Positions 19,800 to 28,426 of a stretch of 64,000 nt of DNA are shown here, piece after piece. The notes beneath the pieces were generated by a model. It did no database searches, was not told the origin of the DNA, and worked only from the letters and a program-made list of their open reading frames with translations. Location of the stretch: NCBI GenBank assembly GCA_963975575.1, contig CAXBHL010000003.1, positions 1 to 64,000 on the forward strand, given 5' to 3'. The position numbers and the translations under genes are program-made. Positions within the stretch are counted from its first letter, which is position 1. Each line of letters opens with the position of its first letter. The stretch is from UBA6054 sp963975575 (GTDB taxonomy: Bacteria; Planctomycetota; Phycisphaerae; Phycisphaerales; UBA1924).

Positions 19800-20591
19800 G
19801 TGCCCGAACCGACGCAGCAACCCGTGCCCGACGACGCGCCGGAGGGGGGGGCGGTGCGACGGGACGCGGCCGCCGACGGGCGCGTCCTGCGTCTGGGCGT
19901 GATCCGGGCGGGGCGGTCCGCGTACCCGGAGGCGTACGAGCTGCAGCAGGCGCACCACGCCGCCGTGCTGGCGGGGCGGGCATCCGGGTCCGACGAGGCG
20001 GGTCGCGTGATCCTGACCGAGCACGACCCGGTGATCACGGTCACCCGCCGGCCCGGGGCGGCCGGGCACGTGCTGCTGCCCGAGGCGGCGCTGGCCGCCC
20101 GGGGCGTGGCGGTGTGCCCAACCGACCGCGGGGGCGACGTGACCTATCACGGGCCCGGCCAGCTGGTCTGCTACCCCATCGTGGACCTGAACCGGCTGGG
20201 CCTGCGGCTGCACGAGTACATGCGATGTCTCGAGGAGACCGTCATCCGCACCCTGGGCCGGTTCGGCATCGCGGGCGTGCGCGACCCGAGCGCCACCGGG
20301 GTGTGGGTGGCCGATCCCGGCGCGGGTGTTCCGGGGACGACCGCCAAGGTCAGCGCGATGGGCGTGCGGATCCGGCGGTGGGTGACCATGCACGGTCTGT
20401 CGCTGAACGTGGACCCGGACATGTCGCACTTCGGGCTGATCGTCCCGTGCGGGCTGGCGGGGCGGCCGGTGACGTCGATGCGCGCATTGAAAAACGACGC
20501 GTGCCCGTCGCTGGGCCGCGTCGCTGAGGTGCTGGTCACGGAGCTGGCGGGCGTGCTCGGCATGGAGGCGTCCGACCGGCCCGCCGAATGA
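19800..20591 (+). CDS. lipB: Octanoyl-(acyl-carrier-protein):protein N-octanoyltransferase
   Basis: 263 residues. Transfers octanoate from ACP to lipoyl domains (the lipoate used by the pyruvate dehydrogenase E2 encoded further along). Motifs: RGGDVTYHGPGQLVCYPIVDL (substrate loop), AKVSAMGVRIRRWVTMHG with the catalytic Lys, and IVPCGLAG with the catalytic Cys. The first 35 residues are an extra Pro/Asp-rich leader. GTG at 19800 is chosen for its TAGGAT box; GTG at 19782 would add six residues and leave only 16 bp to lpxA. lipA is not in the window. Confidence 0.92.
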   Translation: MPEPTQQPVPDDAPEGGAVRRDAAADGRVLRLGVIRAGRSAYPEAYELQQAHHAAVLAGRASGSDEAGRVILTEHDPVITVTRRPGAAGHVLLPEAALAARGVAVCPTDRGGDVTYHGPGQLVCYPIVDLNRLGLRLHEYMRCLEETVIRTLGRFGIAGVRDPSATGVWVADPGAGVPGTTAKVSAMGVRIRRWVTMHGLSLNVDPDMSHFGLIVPCGLAGRPVTSMRALKNDACPSLGRVAEVLVTELAGVLGMEASDRPAE

Positions 20592-21311
20592 TCACGGCTG
20601 TTCGGCGGCGGGCTGCTCGGCGTCGGGCTCGCCCGCGTCCGTGGAGGGCGCCGCGGCCGGGGCGGAGGGGATCTCGCCCTCGAGGACGGAGCCGTCCTGC
20701 TCGGTGGGCTCGGGCAGCCCGAGCTTGGCGCGGACCTTGGTGGTCAGGTCGACGGACTCGGGCGGGGCCAGGAGCGGGCGGGCCAGGATCTCCTGCGCCA
20801 CGCCGGTGACCGAGTCGGTCTGGATCAGGTCCGAGCCGGGGCGGGTGGCGAAGACGAAGTCCACGCCCGCCTCGGATGCGACGGTCTGGGCGGCGGCGTA
20901 GACCTTCTTGTATGCTTCGCTGATCTGGCCGGCGATGAGCACCTGCAGGTCGTACTGGTAGTTCTGGTAGATGGTCTGCATCTGCTCGCGGTTCTGCTGG
21001 AACTCGGCGATGAGCTGCTGGGCGTTGGGGTCCTCGGGGTTGGCCTGGACCAAGCCCTGGATCTCGGTGTTGCGGTTCTGGACGGCCTGGAGCGCCTGCT
21101 GGCCCTGGGCCTCGAACTCCACGCGGGCCGCGGTCTCGTCGGGCTGCATGACGAGCTGGTCAACCAGGCCGAAAACATCGACAAAGGCGATGCCCGACTG
21201 GCTGGCGTCGATGGTGCGTTCGGCGTCGGCCGGGCTGATCAGGGTCGCGCCGGCGAACGCGGCGGCACCGAGGGCAACGCCCAGGGTCAGGGTCTGCATG
21301 GAACGGGACAT
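20592..21311 (-). CDS. OmpH/Skp family periplasmic chaperone-like protein
   Basis: 239 residues. A signal peptide at 1-30 (hydrophobic LGVALGAAAFAGATL, cleavage near ADAE) indicates export. Residues 40-190 follow the OmpH/Skp plan: a short strand IAFVDVFGLVDQ, a long Gln/Glu-rich coiled-coil (AQGQQALQAVQNRNTEIQGL to EAYKKVYAAAQTVA), then VDFVFATRPG at the closing strand. The last 40 residues are Pro/Glu/Ala-rich. Skp chaperones carry outer-membrane proteins across the periplasm. The ATG has GAGGAGG 9 nt upstream. Its stop codon abuts lipB's stop with no gap. Confidence 0.85.
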   Translation of the reverse strand: MSRSMQTLTLGVALGAAAFAGATLISPADAERTIDASQSGIAFVDVFGLVDQLVMQPDETAARVEFEAQGQQALQAVQNRNTEIQGLVQANPEDPNAQQLIAEFQQNREQMQTIYQNYQYDLQVLIAGQISEAYKKVYAAAQTVASEAGVDFVFATRPGSDLIQTDSVTGVAQEILARPLLAPPESVDLTTKVRAKLGLPEPTEQDGSVLEGEIPSAPAAAPSTDAGEPDAEQPAAEQP

Positions 21312-21566
21312 ATTCGGCACCTCCTCGGGTGATTGATCGATCCTGGATTCCAGGTCGGGTTTCAGGGTCCTGTTGGGTCGGGGTGTCTGCTCCCGTCCGT
21401 CCCCGTACTGTACGGGTCCATCCCGGCCCGGTGGCGTCGCATCGTCGCCGGGGGCCGGAACCGCCGTTTCTGATTGCTTCCAAGCCCCGATCCCCTCCCA
21501 ACACCCCGACCTCCCGAGTTCTTTCCCGTCCCCTGCGGGTGCCGAGCCGGGCCATGAGGAAACTTC

Positions 21567-22709
21567 ATGCGTGACCCACGCCTCGACCGCCTCGCCGACG
21601 TGCTCGTCTCGTACTCGACCCGGATCAAGAAGGGCGACCTGGTGATGATCGAGTCCGACCCGGTGGGCCTGCCGCTGGTCGAGGCGGTGTACGAGCGGGT
21701 GCTCCGGGCCGGGGGCCACCCGTTCTGGAAGGCGTCGAGCGAGACGCTGTCGGACATCTTCATGGAGACGGCCGAGCGGCACCAGCTCGACTACTGCTCG
21801 CCGCTGGACCTGCACACGGTGGACACGCTGGACGCGCGGATCGTGTTCTGGGCGTCGCAGAACACCAAGCATCTTTCGGCGGTGGACCCCAAGCGCGTGG
21901 CCGCGTCGCGGGTGGCCCGGTCGGAGATCACCAAACGGTTCTTCAAGCGCACCGCCAACGGCAGCCTGCGGTGGTGCGGCACGCTGTTCCCCACGCAGGC
22001 GGCGGCGCAGGACGCGGAGATGTCGCTGTCGCAGTACGAGAAGTTCGTCTTCGACGCCGGCCTGCTGCACCTGCCCGATCCCGTCGCGGCGTGGCGCCAG
22101 ATCCACGAACGCCAGGAACGGGTGCGGGAGTTCCTGCAGACGAAGAAGGTGCTGCGCTTCACCGCCCCGGCGGGCGACGGGGACGACGGCACCGACCTGA
22201 CCGTGGACGTGAACCCCGAGAAATCGATCTGGATCAACTGCGCCGGCACCGAGAACTTCCCCGACGGCGAGGTGTTCTGCGGGCCCCAGGGCGCCGACGG
22301 GCGCGTCAACTACACCTTCCCGGCGGTGTACAACGGGCGTGAGGTCGAGGGCGTGCGTCTGGTGTTCCGCGGCGGGCGCGTGGTCGACGCGAGCGCGAAG
22401 AAGAACGAGGAGTTCCTCTTCGCGATGCTCGACCAGGACGAGGGTGCCCGCAACATGGGCGAGATCGCCATCGGCACGAACTACGCGATCAAGGACTTCT
22501 CGCGCAACACGCTGTTCGACGAGAAGATCGGCGGCACGTTCCACGCGGCGGTGGGGGCGGGCTACCCGGAGTCTGGCAGCCACAACGAGTCGGCGCTGCA
22601 CTGGGACATGGTGTGCGACCTGCGTGCGGGCGGTGTGGTCGAGGCGGACGGGAAAGCCTTCCACAAGGATGGGCGATTCCTGATCGACGGCGCGCCGGCC
22701 CCGGTGTGA
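21567..22709 (+). CDS. M29-family aminopeptidase
   Basis: 380 residues of the thermophilic aminopeptidase (AmpS/PepS, M29) family, di-metal enzymes that remove N-terminal residues. N-terminal half: YSTRIKKGDLVMIESDP. The C-terminal metal site is spread over FPDGEVF (Glu), the later Glu in GEIAIGTNYAI, LFDEKIGGTFHAAVG (His, Asp), and SALHWDMV (His, Asp). Length is close to the usual 370-410. Ribosome site GAGGAA lies 7 nt before the ATG. Convergent with the antiporter, 7-bp gap. Confidence 0.92.
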   Translation: MRDPRLDRLADVLVSYSTRIKKGDLVMIESDPVGLPLVEAVYERVLRAGGHPFWKASSETLSDIFMETAERHQLDYCSPLDLHTVDTLDARIVFWASQNTKHLSAVDPKRVAASRVARSEITKRFFKRTANGSLRWCGTLFPTQAAAQDAEMSLSQYEKFVFDAGLLHLPDPVAAWRQIHERQERVREFLQTKKVLRFTAPAGDGDDGTDLTVDVNPEKSIWINCAGTENFPDGEVFCGPQGADGRVNYTFPAVYNGREVEGVRLVFRGGRVVDASAKKNEEFLFAMLDQDEGARNMGEIAIGTNYAIKDFSRNTLFDEKIGGTFHAAVGAGYPESGSHNESALHWDMVCDLRAGGVVEADGKAFHKDGRFLIDGAPAPV

Positions 22710-22716
22710 CGAGTCG

Positions 22717-24204
22717 TCAGCCGGTGGCTGCGCCACCGAAGAGCAGGCCGATCATCGGCTCGTCCTCGGGCTGGCAGAAGATGTAGACGTGGTCGCCCTC
22801 CTCGAGCCGCGTCGGCCCGCGGGCGGCGATCAGGCGCTCGCCCCGGACGACCAGAATGGCCGACGCGCCCGGCGGGAACTCGATCTCGGCCAGGGTGGCG
22901 CCGCAGACGGCGACCGACGATTGGATGGGATAGACGCGGATGTCCCCGGCGAGGTGGCGGAGCGAGTTGAGCTCGATCGCGGCGGCCGGGTCGGGCCGGC
23001 CCGGGACCGACACCCCCAGCCGGCGTGCGAGCGGCACGATCGACGCGCCGGGGACCAGGGCGCTGAGCACGACGATGAAGAACACGATGTGGAAGACCCG
23101 GTCGCCCTCGGGCAGCCCGGCCATCACGGGGAAGGTGGCCAGGATGATGGGCACCGCGCCGCGCAGGCCGACCCAGCCGACGTAGGCCGACTCCTTCGCC
23201 TTCCAGCCGAACGGGGCCAGCAGGGCCATGACCACCAGCGGCCGGACGATGACCGCCAGCGCGAGCCCGAGCAGCAGGCCGACCCCGGCGACGGGCAACA
23301 GGCGCGAGGGGAACACGAGCAGCCCGAGCATGAGAAACATGCAGACCTGGCTCATCCACGCGGCCGCGTCGTGCACCCGCCTCAGCCCGGCGCGGTACGG
23401 CAGGCCCCGGCCGCCCAGCAGCACGCCGCACGCGAAGACCGCCAGGAACCCGCTGCCCTGGGCGACCGTCGCGAGCCCGTAGGCGAGCAGGGCTCCGGCG
23501 ACGGTCACGACGGGGAACAGGCCGCCGGCGGTCAGGCGGCCGTGGATGAGCAGCAGCCTGGTCGCCCAGCCGGTGCCCAGCCCGACCCCGGCCCCGATCA
23601 CGAGCTGGAGCGGCACCAGCGCGAAACCGAGCCAGAAGGACCCCGCCGACGCGGATCGGACGGCCTCGACCACGCCGAGGGTGAGGATGACGGCCATGGG
23701 GTCGTTGAGACACGACTCGACCTCGATGGTGTCACGGACCCTTTCGCGCAGCCGGAGGCTGCCGCCGCGGAAGACGGAAAAGACCGCGGCGGCGTCGGTG
23801 GAGGAGACGATGGCGCCGATGAGGAGGGCTTCGGTCCAGGTCAGCCCGGCGAGCCGGGCGATCCCCGCGACCAGCATCGCGGTGGCGACGACACCCACCG
23901 TGGCGAGCAGGCCGGCGGGGGCGGCGCTGCGGCGGATCGATTTCCAGGAGGTGTTCAGCCCGCCGTCGAAGAGGATCAGGATCAGGGCGATCGTTCCGAG
24001 CTGGAACGCGAACTCGAAGTCGTCGAAGGCGATCCGCCCGATGCCCTCGGAGCCGCCGAGCATGCCCATCACGAGAAAAATGAGCACGACGGGCACGCCG
24101 ACGCGGTCGAGGGCGCGCGTGAACACCGCGCAGCCCGCCAAGAGCAGCCCGATGACCGCGAGGAACGCGGCGGTGGCGTGGGGTTCGGTCAGTGCCAGGA
24201 ACAC
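22717..24204 (-). CDS. Potassium/proton antiporter (NhaP2/CvrA type, CPA1)
   Basis: 495 residues. About 12 transmembrane segments occupy residues 8-400, with the CPA family core SSTDAAAVFSVF and the ion-binding VESCLNDPMAV (Asp). WVGLRGAVPIILATFP is the C-terminal conserved helix. Residues about 415-490 form a TrkA-C/RCK-C regulatory domain (GATLAEIEFPPGASAILVVR, LEEGDHVYIFCQ), which puts it in the NhaP2 potassium/proton antiporter group. GTG start at 24204 with TAGTGT 7 nt upstream. Confidence 0.9.
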   Translation of the reverse strand: MFLALTEPHATAAFLAVIGLLLAGCAVFTRALDRVGVPVVLIFLVMGMLGGSEGIGRIAFDDFEFAFQLGTIALILILFDGGLNTSWKSIRRSAAPAGLLATVGVVATAMLVAGIARLAGLTWTEALLIGAIVSSTDAAAVFSVFRGGSLRLRERVRDTIEVESCLNDPMAVILTLGVVEAVRSASAGSFWLGFALVPLQLVIGAGVGLGTGWATRLLLIHGRLTAGGLFPVVTVAGALLAYGLATVAQGSGFLAVFACGVLLGGRGLPYRAGLRRVHDAAAWMSQVCMFLMLGLLVFPSRLLPVAGVGLLLGLALAVIVRPLVVMALLAPFGWKAKESAYVGWVGLRGAVPIILATFPVMAGLPEGDRVFHIVFFIVVLSALVPGASIVPLARRLGVSVPGRPDPAAAIELNSLRHLAGDIRVYPIQSSVAVCGATLAEIEFPPGASAILVVRGERLIAARGPTRLEEGDHVYIFCQPEDEPMIGLLFGGAATG

Positions 24205-24211
24205 AGCCCCA

Positions 24212-24217
24212 ACACTA
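24212..24217 (-). promoter_or_regulatory. -10 element, leaderless-type, antiporter
   Basis: TAGTGT, 7 nt before the GTG at 24204. It lies immediately downstream of the M43-gene terminator. Confidence 0.4.
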
Positions 24218-24232
24218 TGGTGGCGGGCCGAG

Positions 24233-24280
24233 GAAAAAACACACCCCGCGGTCCGGCCGAAGCCTTGTCCGCGGGGTGCG
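24233..24280 (-). terminator. Rho-independent terminator after the M43 protease gene
   Basis: Minus-strand stem CACCCCGCGG / CCGCGGGGTG with a 17-nt loop, followed by TGTTTTTTCC. Confidence 0.9.
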
Positions 24281-24333
24281 ACTCGTGGGGTCTGGGTTGG
24301 TGTGGGCCGGGTTCGCGGCGGCGATCGGCCTGG

Positions 24334-25554
24334 TTACGGGCAGCCGTCCTGGAAGGCATCGAGGTAGGCGGCGATATCGAAGAAGTTCAGGTTGCCGTCC
24401 GAGTTGGAGTCGGCCGCCGGGTCGCCGCTGTTGAACAGCGTGAGGAAGTAGGCGATGTCGAAGAAGTCCAGCGAGCCGAAGGGGGCGGAGATGTCGGCCG
24501 GGCAGGGCTCGCCGGGATCGTCGGCCTGGTAAAGCGACGGACGGTAGTTGATCAGGGTGCACCGCATGCGGTAGCCCTGGTCCTCGGTGAACTTGTCCAT
24601 GCAGCGGTCGTCGGAGTAGTCCATGTAGTTGTCGAAGGGCGCCGGCAGGCCGCAGGAGCTGCGCGAGCCGGGGCAGCCGAAGGTGGGGCTGCTCTCGGGG
24701 TTGGTGTCGGCGATGCGGTCGCCGTTGGCGGTGCAGCCGCCGTCGAACGTGTGGAAGAGGCCCAGGTAGTGGCCGACCTCGTGGGTGGCCGTGCGCCCGA
24801 GGTTGTAGTTCTGGATGGGCGAGTTGCGTCCGAACGCGGAGTGGAGGACGACCACGCGGTCGCTGTTGTTGCCGACGCCGCCCTGCTGGGGCAGGCCCGG
24901 GACGTAGCCGAGCGCGCCGCTGGCGGAGTTGGTGTAGATGTTCAAGTAGCGGTCCGGGTCCCAGGCGAGGCTGTTCCAGTAGTTGCCGCCGTCGTTGTAC
25001 CAGGTGTTGTTGGTCGAGTAGGTGATGCCGGAGGTGGGGTTGCCCTGTGGGTCCTCGGTGGCGAGGAAGAACTCGATCTGCGTGTCGAAGCCCGGCGCGC
25101 CGTTGGTGCCGGAAAGGGCGAGGAAGTCCTCGTTGAGCACGTCGATCTGCGAGCGGACGCGGGACTCGGGGATGAATCCGGTGCCGTTGGTCCGCTGGAT
25201 CACGTGCACCACGACCGGGATGCGCAGCTTCGCCACGCCCGGGGCGTAGGCGGGCGCGGTGGTGGTGTTGTTGTACGAGCAATCGGACGCGTTGCCCCGC
25301 GGGCCGGCCACGGGATCCACGGGTGCGTCGTGGGCGTGGGTGCCGCAGCGGGTGTCGTGTTGGTGGAAATAGCCCGAGGCGGCCACGGCCTCCCAAGAGT
25401 TGAATCGCACGCCGTCGGCGTAGATCTCCGTATCGGAAACGACATACCAGGACAGGTCGGCGGGCGCGTCCCGGAGGCCGGCGTCGGCCGGCTGGGGAGC
25501 CGGCACTGCGCCGGGGATCGAAACAAGGGCGGAGATGATCGCGCTGATCAGCAT
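24334..25554 (-). CDS. Secreted M43 (pappalysin/cytophagalysin) metalloprotease with GC-type dockerin tail
   Basis: 406 residues. Signal peptide 1-20 (ISAIISALVSIPGAVPAP). The metzincin zinc site is HEVGHYLGLFH near residue 253, with the Met-turn NYMDYSDD about 50 residues later. The preceding PVVVHVIQRTNGTGFI and ALGYVPGLPQ segments are typical of M43. It probably binds Ca2+ and Zn2+ and acts outside the cell. The last 57 residues run from CPAD to GCP and hold two helix-loop units ending in FFDIAYFL and FFDIAAYL, the Phycisphaerales dockerin-like terminus. ATG at 25554 with a GGAG site; the frame is open upstream without homology. Confidence 0.9.
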   Translation of the reverse strand: MLISAIISALVSIPGAVPAPQPADAGLRDAPADLSWYVVSDTEIYADGVRFNSWEAVAASGYFHQHDTRCGTHAHDAPVDPVAGPRGNASDCSYNNTTTAPAYAPGVAKLRIPVVVHVIQRTNGTGFIPESRVRSQIDVLNEDFLALSGTNGAPGFDTQIEFFLATEDPQGNPTSGITYSTNNTWYNDGGNYWNSLAWDPDRYLNIYTNSASGALGYVPGLPQQGGVGNNSDRVVVLHSAFGRNSPIQNYNLGRTATHEVGHYLGLFHTFDGGCTANGDRIADTNPESSPTFGCPGSRSSCGLPAPFDNYMDYSDDRCMDKFTEDQGYRMRCTLINYRPSLYQADDPGEPCPADISAPFGSLDFFDIAYFLTLFNSGDPAADSNSDGNLNFFDIAAYLDAFQDGCP

Positions 25555-25698
25555 GCGGAGACTCCAGTGAGATGAGGGCGCATCACCACCGCCACGAGAT
25601 TGCGGCAAACGCCTCAGAATTGAGAGCAAAGAAACCGACGAGCCCGAGCGGGCCCGGTCACACATACGCCCCGCACGCGGACACGGTTGCTCGGTGTT

Positions 25699-26082
25699 TC
25701 ATCCCGGACCGGGCTTTCGGGGGATTCGCCCGTCCCGGACCGCCCGGCGGGCCTCGGCCGAGCGCAGGTCCACGCCGCACTCGGGGCAGGGCAGGCCGCC
25801 CGACGCGTTGCGGGGCAGCCCAAGGACCGAATAACCACAGAACGGGCAGGTGCCATCCGCATTCATGGCGGATTCGGACTCGAACACCGCGTCCCACACG
25901 TCGCCGACCACGCGCCGGGCGGTCTCGGCCTGCGCGGCGGGCACGACGATCTCAAGGATGCGAGAGCGTGGTGACGCCGGCCTGGATTCGGCCTTCAGGC
26001 CGCGCAGCCGCAGGCCATAGAGGACCAGGCGGACGTCGCTGTCCCGGTCGGCGGTGGTGACCACGGTCCGATCGTCGTTCAC
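25699..26082 (-). CDS. DUF2007-like protein with C-terminal zinc ribbon
   Basis: 127 residues. Residues 5-65 have the alpha/beta pattern of the DUF2007 putative signal-transducing domain (TVVTTADRDSDVRLVLYGL ... ILEIVVPAAQAETARRVV). Residues about 84-110 hold CPFCGYS and CPECGVD, a C4 zinc ribbon. The domain assignment is by pattern only. The GTG at 26082 is preceded by TATGCT at 5 nt, and the upstream open frame has no support. Divergent from rsmH with a 90-bp gap. Confidence 0.7.
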   Translation of the reverse strand: MNDDRTVVTTADRDSDVRLVLYGLRLRGLKAESRPASPRSRILEIVVPAAQAETARRVVGDVWDAVFESESAMNADGTCPFCGYSVLGLPRNASGGLPCPECGVDLRSAEARRAVRDGRIPRKPGPG

Positions 26083-26087
26083 GGGCG

Positions 26088-26093
26088 AGCATA
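26088..26093 (-). promoter_or_regulatory. -10 element, leaderless-type, DUF2007 gene
   Basis: TATGCT, 5 nt before the GTG at 26082. Confidence 0.5.
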
Positions 26094-26160
26094 TGACCGC
26101 GACAACCAAGGGCGGGCGGCCCCGCCGGCCCGTCCGGGCCGGGGCGTCGGCGTGGACGCA

Positions 26161-26166
26161 TACGCT
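26161..26166 (+). promoter_or_regulatory. -10 element, leaderless-type, rsmH
   Basis: TACGCT, 6 nt before the TTG at 26173, where homology to RsmH begins. Confidence 0.5.
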
Positions 26167-26172
26167 CCGGCC

Positions 26173-27135
26173 TTGGAGCACGACCCCGCCCACATCCCCG
26201 TGCTGTTCGCCGAGGTGGTCGAAGCGCTCGCGCCGTCGCCCGGCGAGACGCTGATCGACTGCACGGCCGGCCTGGGGGGGCACGCCGCCGCGATCGCCTC
26301 CCGCCTGGGCCCGGAGGGCCGGGTGGTGCTGTTCGATCTGGATCCGGGCAACCTCGAGCGGGCGACCGAACGGGTCCGGGCAGCCCTGAACCCGGGGGAT
26401 CCGGCGTCGGCACGGGTGGTGGGGGTGCGCGAGAACTTCGCCCAGGCCCCGGCGTGGGCGGCCCGGGAGGGCGTGCGGGCGGATCTGGTGCTGGCGGACC
26501 TGGGCTTTGCCAGCCCGCAGGTGGACGACGCGGAGCGGGGGCTGAGTTTCCGGCGTCCCGGGCCGCTGGACATGCGCCTGGACCCTTCCGGCCCGGTGAC
26601 GGCGGCCGAGTTGGTCAACTCGCTGGACGAGCGTGAGCTGGCGGACCTGATCTTCCGCTACGGGGAGGAGCGGCACGCCCGGCGGATCGCTTCCAAACTT
26701 GCAGCCGAGCGTCGGGTTGCGCCGATTATGACGACTGATCGGCTGGCTTCGATCGTCCGCTCGGTTGTCCCCCGCGCGTCCGGCTCCATCGACGGCGCGA
26801 CCCGCACCTTCCAGGCGCTGCGGATCGCGACGAACGACGAGATCGGTTCGCTGGAGGCGCTGCTCGGCTCGATCGATCGCTGGAGCGGGCGGACGGATGA
26901 GGCGGGGTGCTGGCTGAACGCCGGTGCCCGGATCGCGATCATCAGTTTCCACTCGCTCGAGGACCGGCCGGTCAAGCACGCGTTCGCGTCCGTCGTGCAG
27001 ACGGGGCGGGCGCGGGCGGTCACGAGGCGGCCCGTCACCCCCGGGGATGACGAGCAACGCCGCAACCCGCGCTCGCGATCCGCGAAGCTGCGGGTGATCC
27101 GGCTCGACGGCGGAGACGCCGGCGGGAACGATTGA
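26173..27135 (+). CDS. rsmH: 16S rRNA (cytosine-1402-N4)-methyltransferase
   Basis: 320 residues. Methylates N4 of C1402 in the 30S P site, and is the usual first enzyme of the division/cell-wall cluster. Motifs: HIPVLFAEVVEAL at the N-terminus, motif I DCTAGLGGHAAAI, acceptor motif VLADLGFASPQVDDAERGLSF, GPLDMRLD, RTFQALRIATNDE, and the C-terminal IISFHSLEDRPVKHAF. The open frame begins at GTG 26152, but the TTG at 26173 follows a TACGCT box by 6 nt and matches the family start, so I use it. No mraZ lies upstream. Its stop overlaps the next gene. Confidence 0.92.
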   Translation: MEHDPAHIPVLFAEVVEALAPSPGETLIDCTAGLGGHAAAIASRLGPEGRVVLFDLDPGNLERATERVRAALNPGDPASARVVGVRENFAQAPAWAAREGVRADLVLADLGFASPQVDDAERGLSFRRPGPLDMRLDPSGPVTAAELVNSLDERELADLIFRYGEERHARRIASKLAAERRVAPIMTTDRLASIVRSVVPRASGSIDGATRTFQALRIATNDEIGSLEALLGSIDRWSGRTDEAGCWLNAGARIAIISFHSLEDRPVKHAFASVVQTGRARAVTRRPVTPGDDEQRRNPRSRSAKLRVIRLDGGDAGGND

Positions 27136-28109
27136 TCCAGCCCGCCAAGGACTCGGCGGGCGTTGGCACTCTGTTCAGGGATGACGCCGTGACCCGTGAA
27201 AGCAAGCTCGCGTTGATTATCGCCGTGACCCTCGTCCTTCTGGTGGGGGTGCTGCTGTCGGATCACCTCTCCGGCGCCACGGAAGCGGAGTTCGATCAGC
27301 CGGTGGCCCCCGCCAAAGCCGCCACGCCGGTCGCGGTGCTGCCCGGCGCGGGCGATCCGCTGCCGACGATCGTTGCGCGGCCCGCGACCCAACCCGAGGT
27401 CGTCCCGCCGGGGATGGACCCCGGACTGCTCCCGATCGAGCCGGTGGTGATCACGCAGGGGGCCGAGCCGGCCCCGCCGGCCGGCGGCGACCTGATCCGC
27501 AACGCGCTGGACGGCGCGACCGTGGCCGTACAGGGCACGATCGACGCCCTCCGGCAGAACGAAGCGCCCGTGCTCGCGGGGTTCGTCCGGGTGGACCCGA
27601 GCACGGTGACAGTTGTGACCGAATCGGACGCGGCGCGTCCGCCGGTCAAGCCCGTCGCCGAGCCGGAGCAGCTGCTGGTGCCGGTGGTGACCCGCACCGC
27701 CGTGCCCGCCTCCGAGGTGTCGTGGAAGACCCACACGGTGGTGTCGGGCGACAACCTGTACCGGCTGGCCGCGAAGTACCTCGGCGACGGGGACCGCTGG
27801 CCCGAGCTGCAGAAGATCAACGCCGACCAGCTCGGCGGCGAGGAGACGGTTCAGATCGGCATGGTGCTGCGGATCGCGCCGCAGGCGACCGCGCGGACGA
27901 TTTCGACGACGACCGCCCGCTCGGAGCCCTCCAGGCGTGACGCCTCGCCGACGCGGACCTACGTGGTGCTCAAGGGCGACATGCTCAGCACGATCTCGCA
28001 GAAACTGCTGGGCACGACCCGGCGCATGAACGAGATCGTCGAGCTGAACGGGCTGAAGGACCCCGACGACGTCCGCGTCGGCCAGACCCTCAAGATCCCG
28101 GCACGATGA
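27132..28109 (+). CDS. Membrane-anchored protein with two LysM domains
   Basis: 325 residues. One N-terminal transmembrane helix (about residues 27-43, ALIIAVTLVLLVGVLL), then a 160-residue Pro/Ala-rich spacer. Two LysM peptidoglycan-binding domains follow, at about 197-250 (HTVVSGDNLYRLAAKYLGDG) and 276-325 (YVVLKGDMLSTISQKLLG ... VGQTLKIPA). The outside-facing LysM pair suggests it links the envelope to cell wall near the division enzymes. TTG at 27132 overlaps the rsmH stop by 4 bp (TTGA); GTG at 27189 is an equally possible start. Confidence 0.85.
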   Translation: MIQPAKDSAGVGTLFRDDAVTRESKLALIIAVTLVLLVGVLLSDHLSGATEAEFDQPVAPAKAATPVAVLPGAGDPLPTIVARPATQPEVVPPGMDPGLLPIEPVVITQGAEPAPPAGGDLIRNALDGATVAVQGTIDALRQNEAPVLAGFVRVDPSTVTVVTESDAARPPVKPVAEPEQLLVPVVTRTAVPASEVSWKTHTVVSGDNLYRLAAKYLGDGDRWPELQKINADQLGGEETVQIGMVLRIAPQATARTISTTTARSEPSRRDASPTRTYVVLKGDMLSTISQKLLGTTRRMNEIVELNGLKDPDDVRVGQTLKIPAR

Positions 28110-28426
28110 TGAGCGCGGGCGTGTTCGCCAAGCTGGTGGTGCTGGTGATCGGCGTGGGCGGGTCGGCGGTCGGGGTGCTGGCGCTGCGCCAGTCCCGGCT
28201 GCAGGCGGCCCACGAGGCGGCCGAGGCGCGGCTGCGGATGCGGGCCCACACCGAGCGAACCATGGAGTTGCGGGCACAGATCGCCCGCCGGGTCACGCCC
28301 GAGGCCCTGGCCGCGTTCGCCGACGACCCGGACCTGATCCCCGCCATCGAGGCCCGGCACGGCGCGGCCGAGATGATCGACGGGGCCCGCGAATGGCCCG
28401 GTTCCGGCGGGGGACGCGCTCCGTGA
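28106..28426 (+). CDS. FtsL-position small membrane protein
   Basis: 106 residues with one transmembrane helix (about 7-28) followed by a coiled-coil-like basic helix (QSRLQAAHEAAEARLRMRAH) and a short tail. Position between rsmH and ftsI, size and topology match the division protein FtsL, but sequence similarity is not demonstrable by eye. It overlaps both neighbours by 4 bp (ATGA at 28106 and GTGA at 28423), so it belongs to the same transcript. Confidence 0.65.
   Translation: MMSAGVFAKLVVLVIGVGGSAVGVLALRQSRLQAAHEAAEARLRMRAHTERTMELRAQIARRVTPEALAAFADDPDLIPAIEARHGAAEMIDGAREWPGSGGGRAP

Noticed and set aside
22789..25575. A 928-residue open frame on the plus strand across the antiporter and M43 genes
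   Set aside because: It is antisense to two genes with full family motifs, and its translation is repetitive Gly/Asp/Arg. Stop codons are rare in GC-rich antisense frames.
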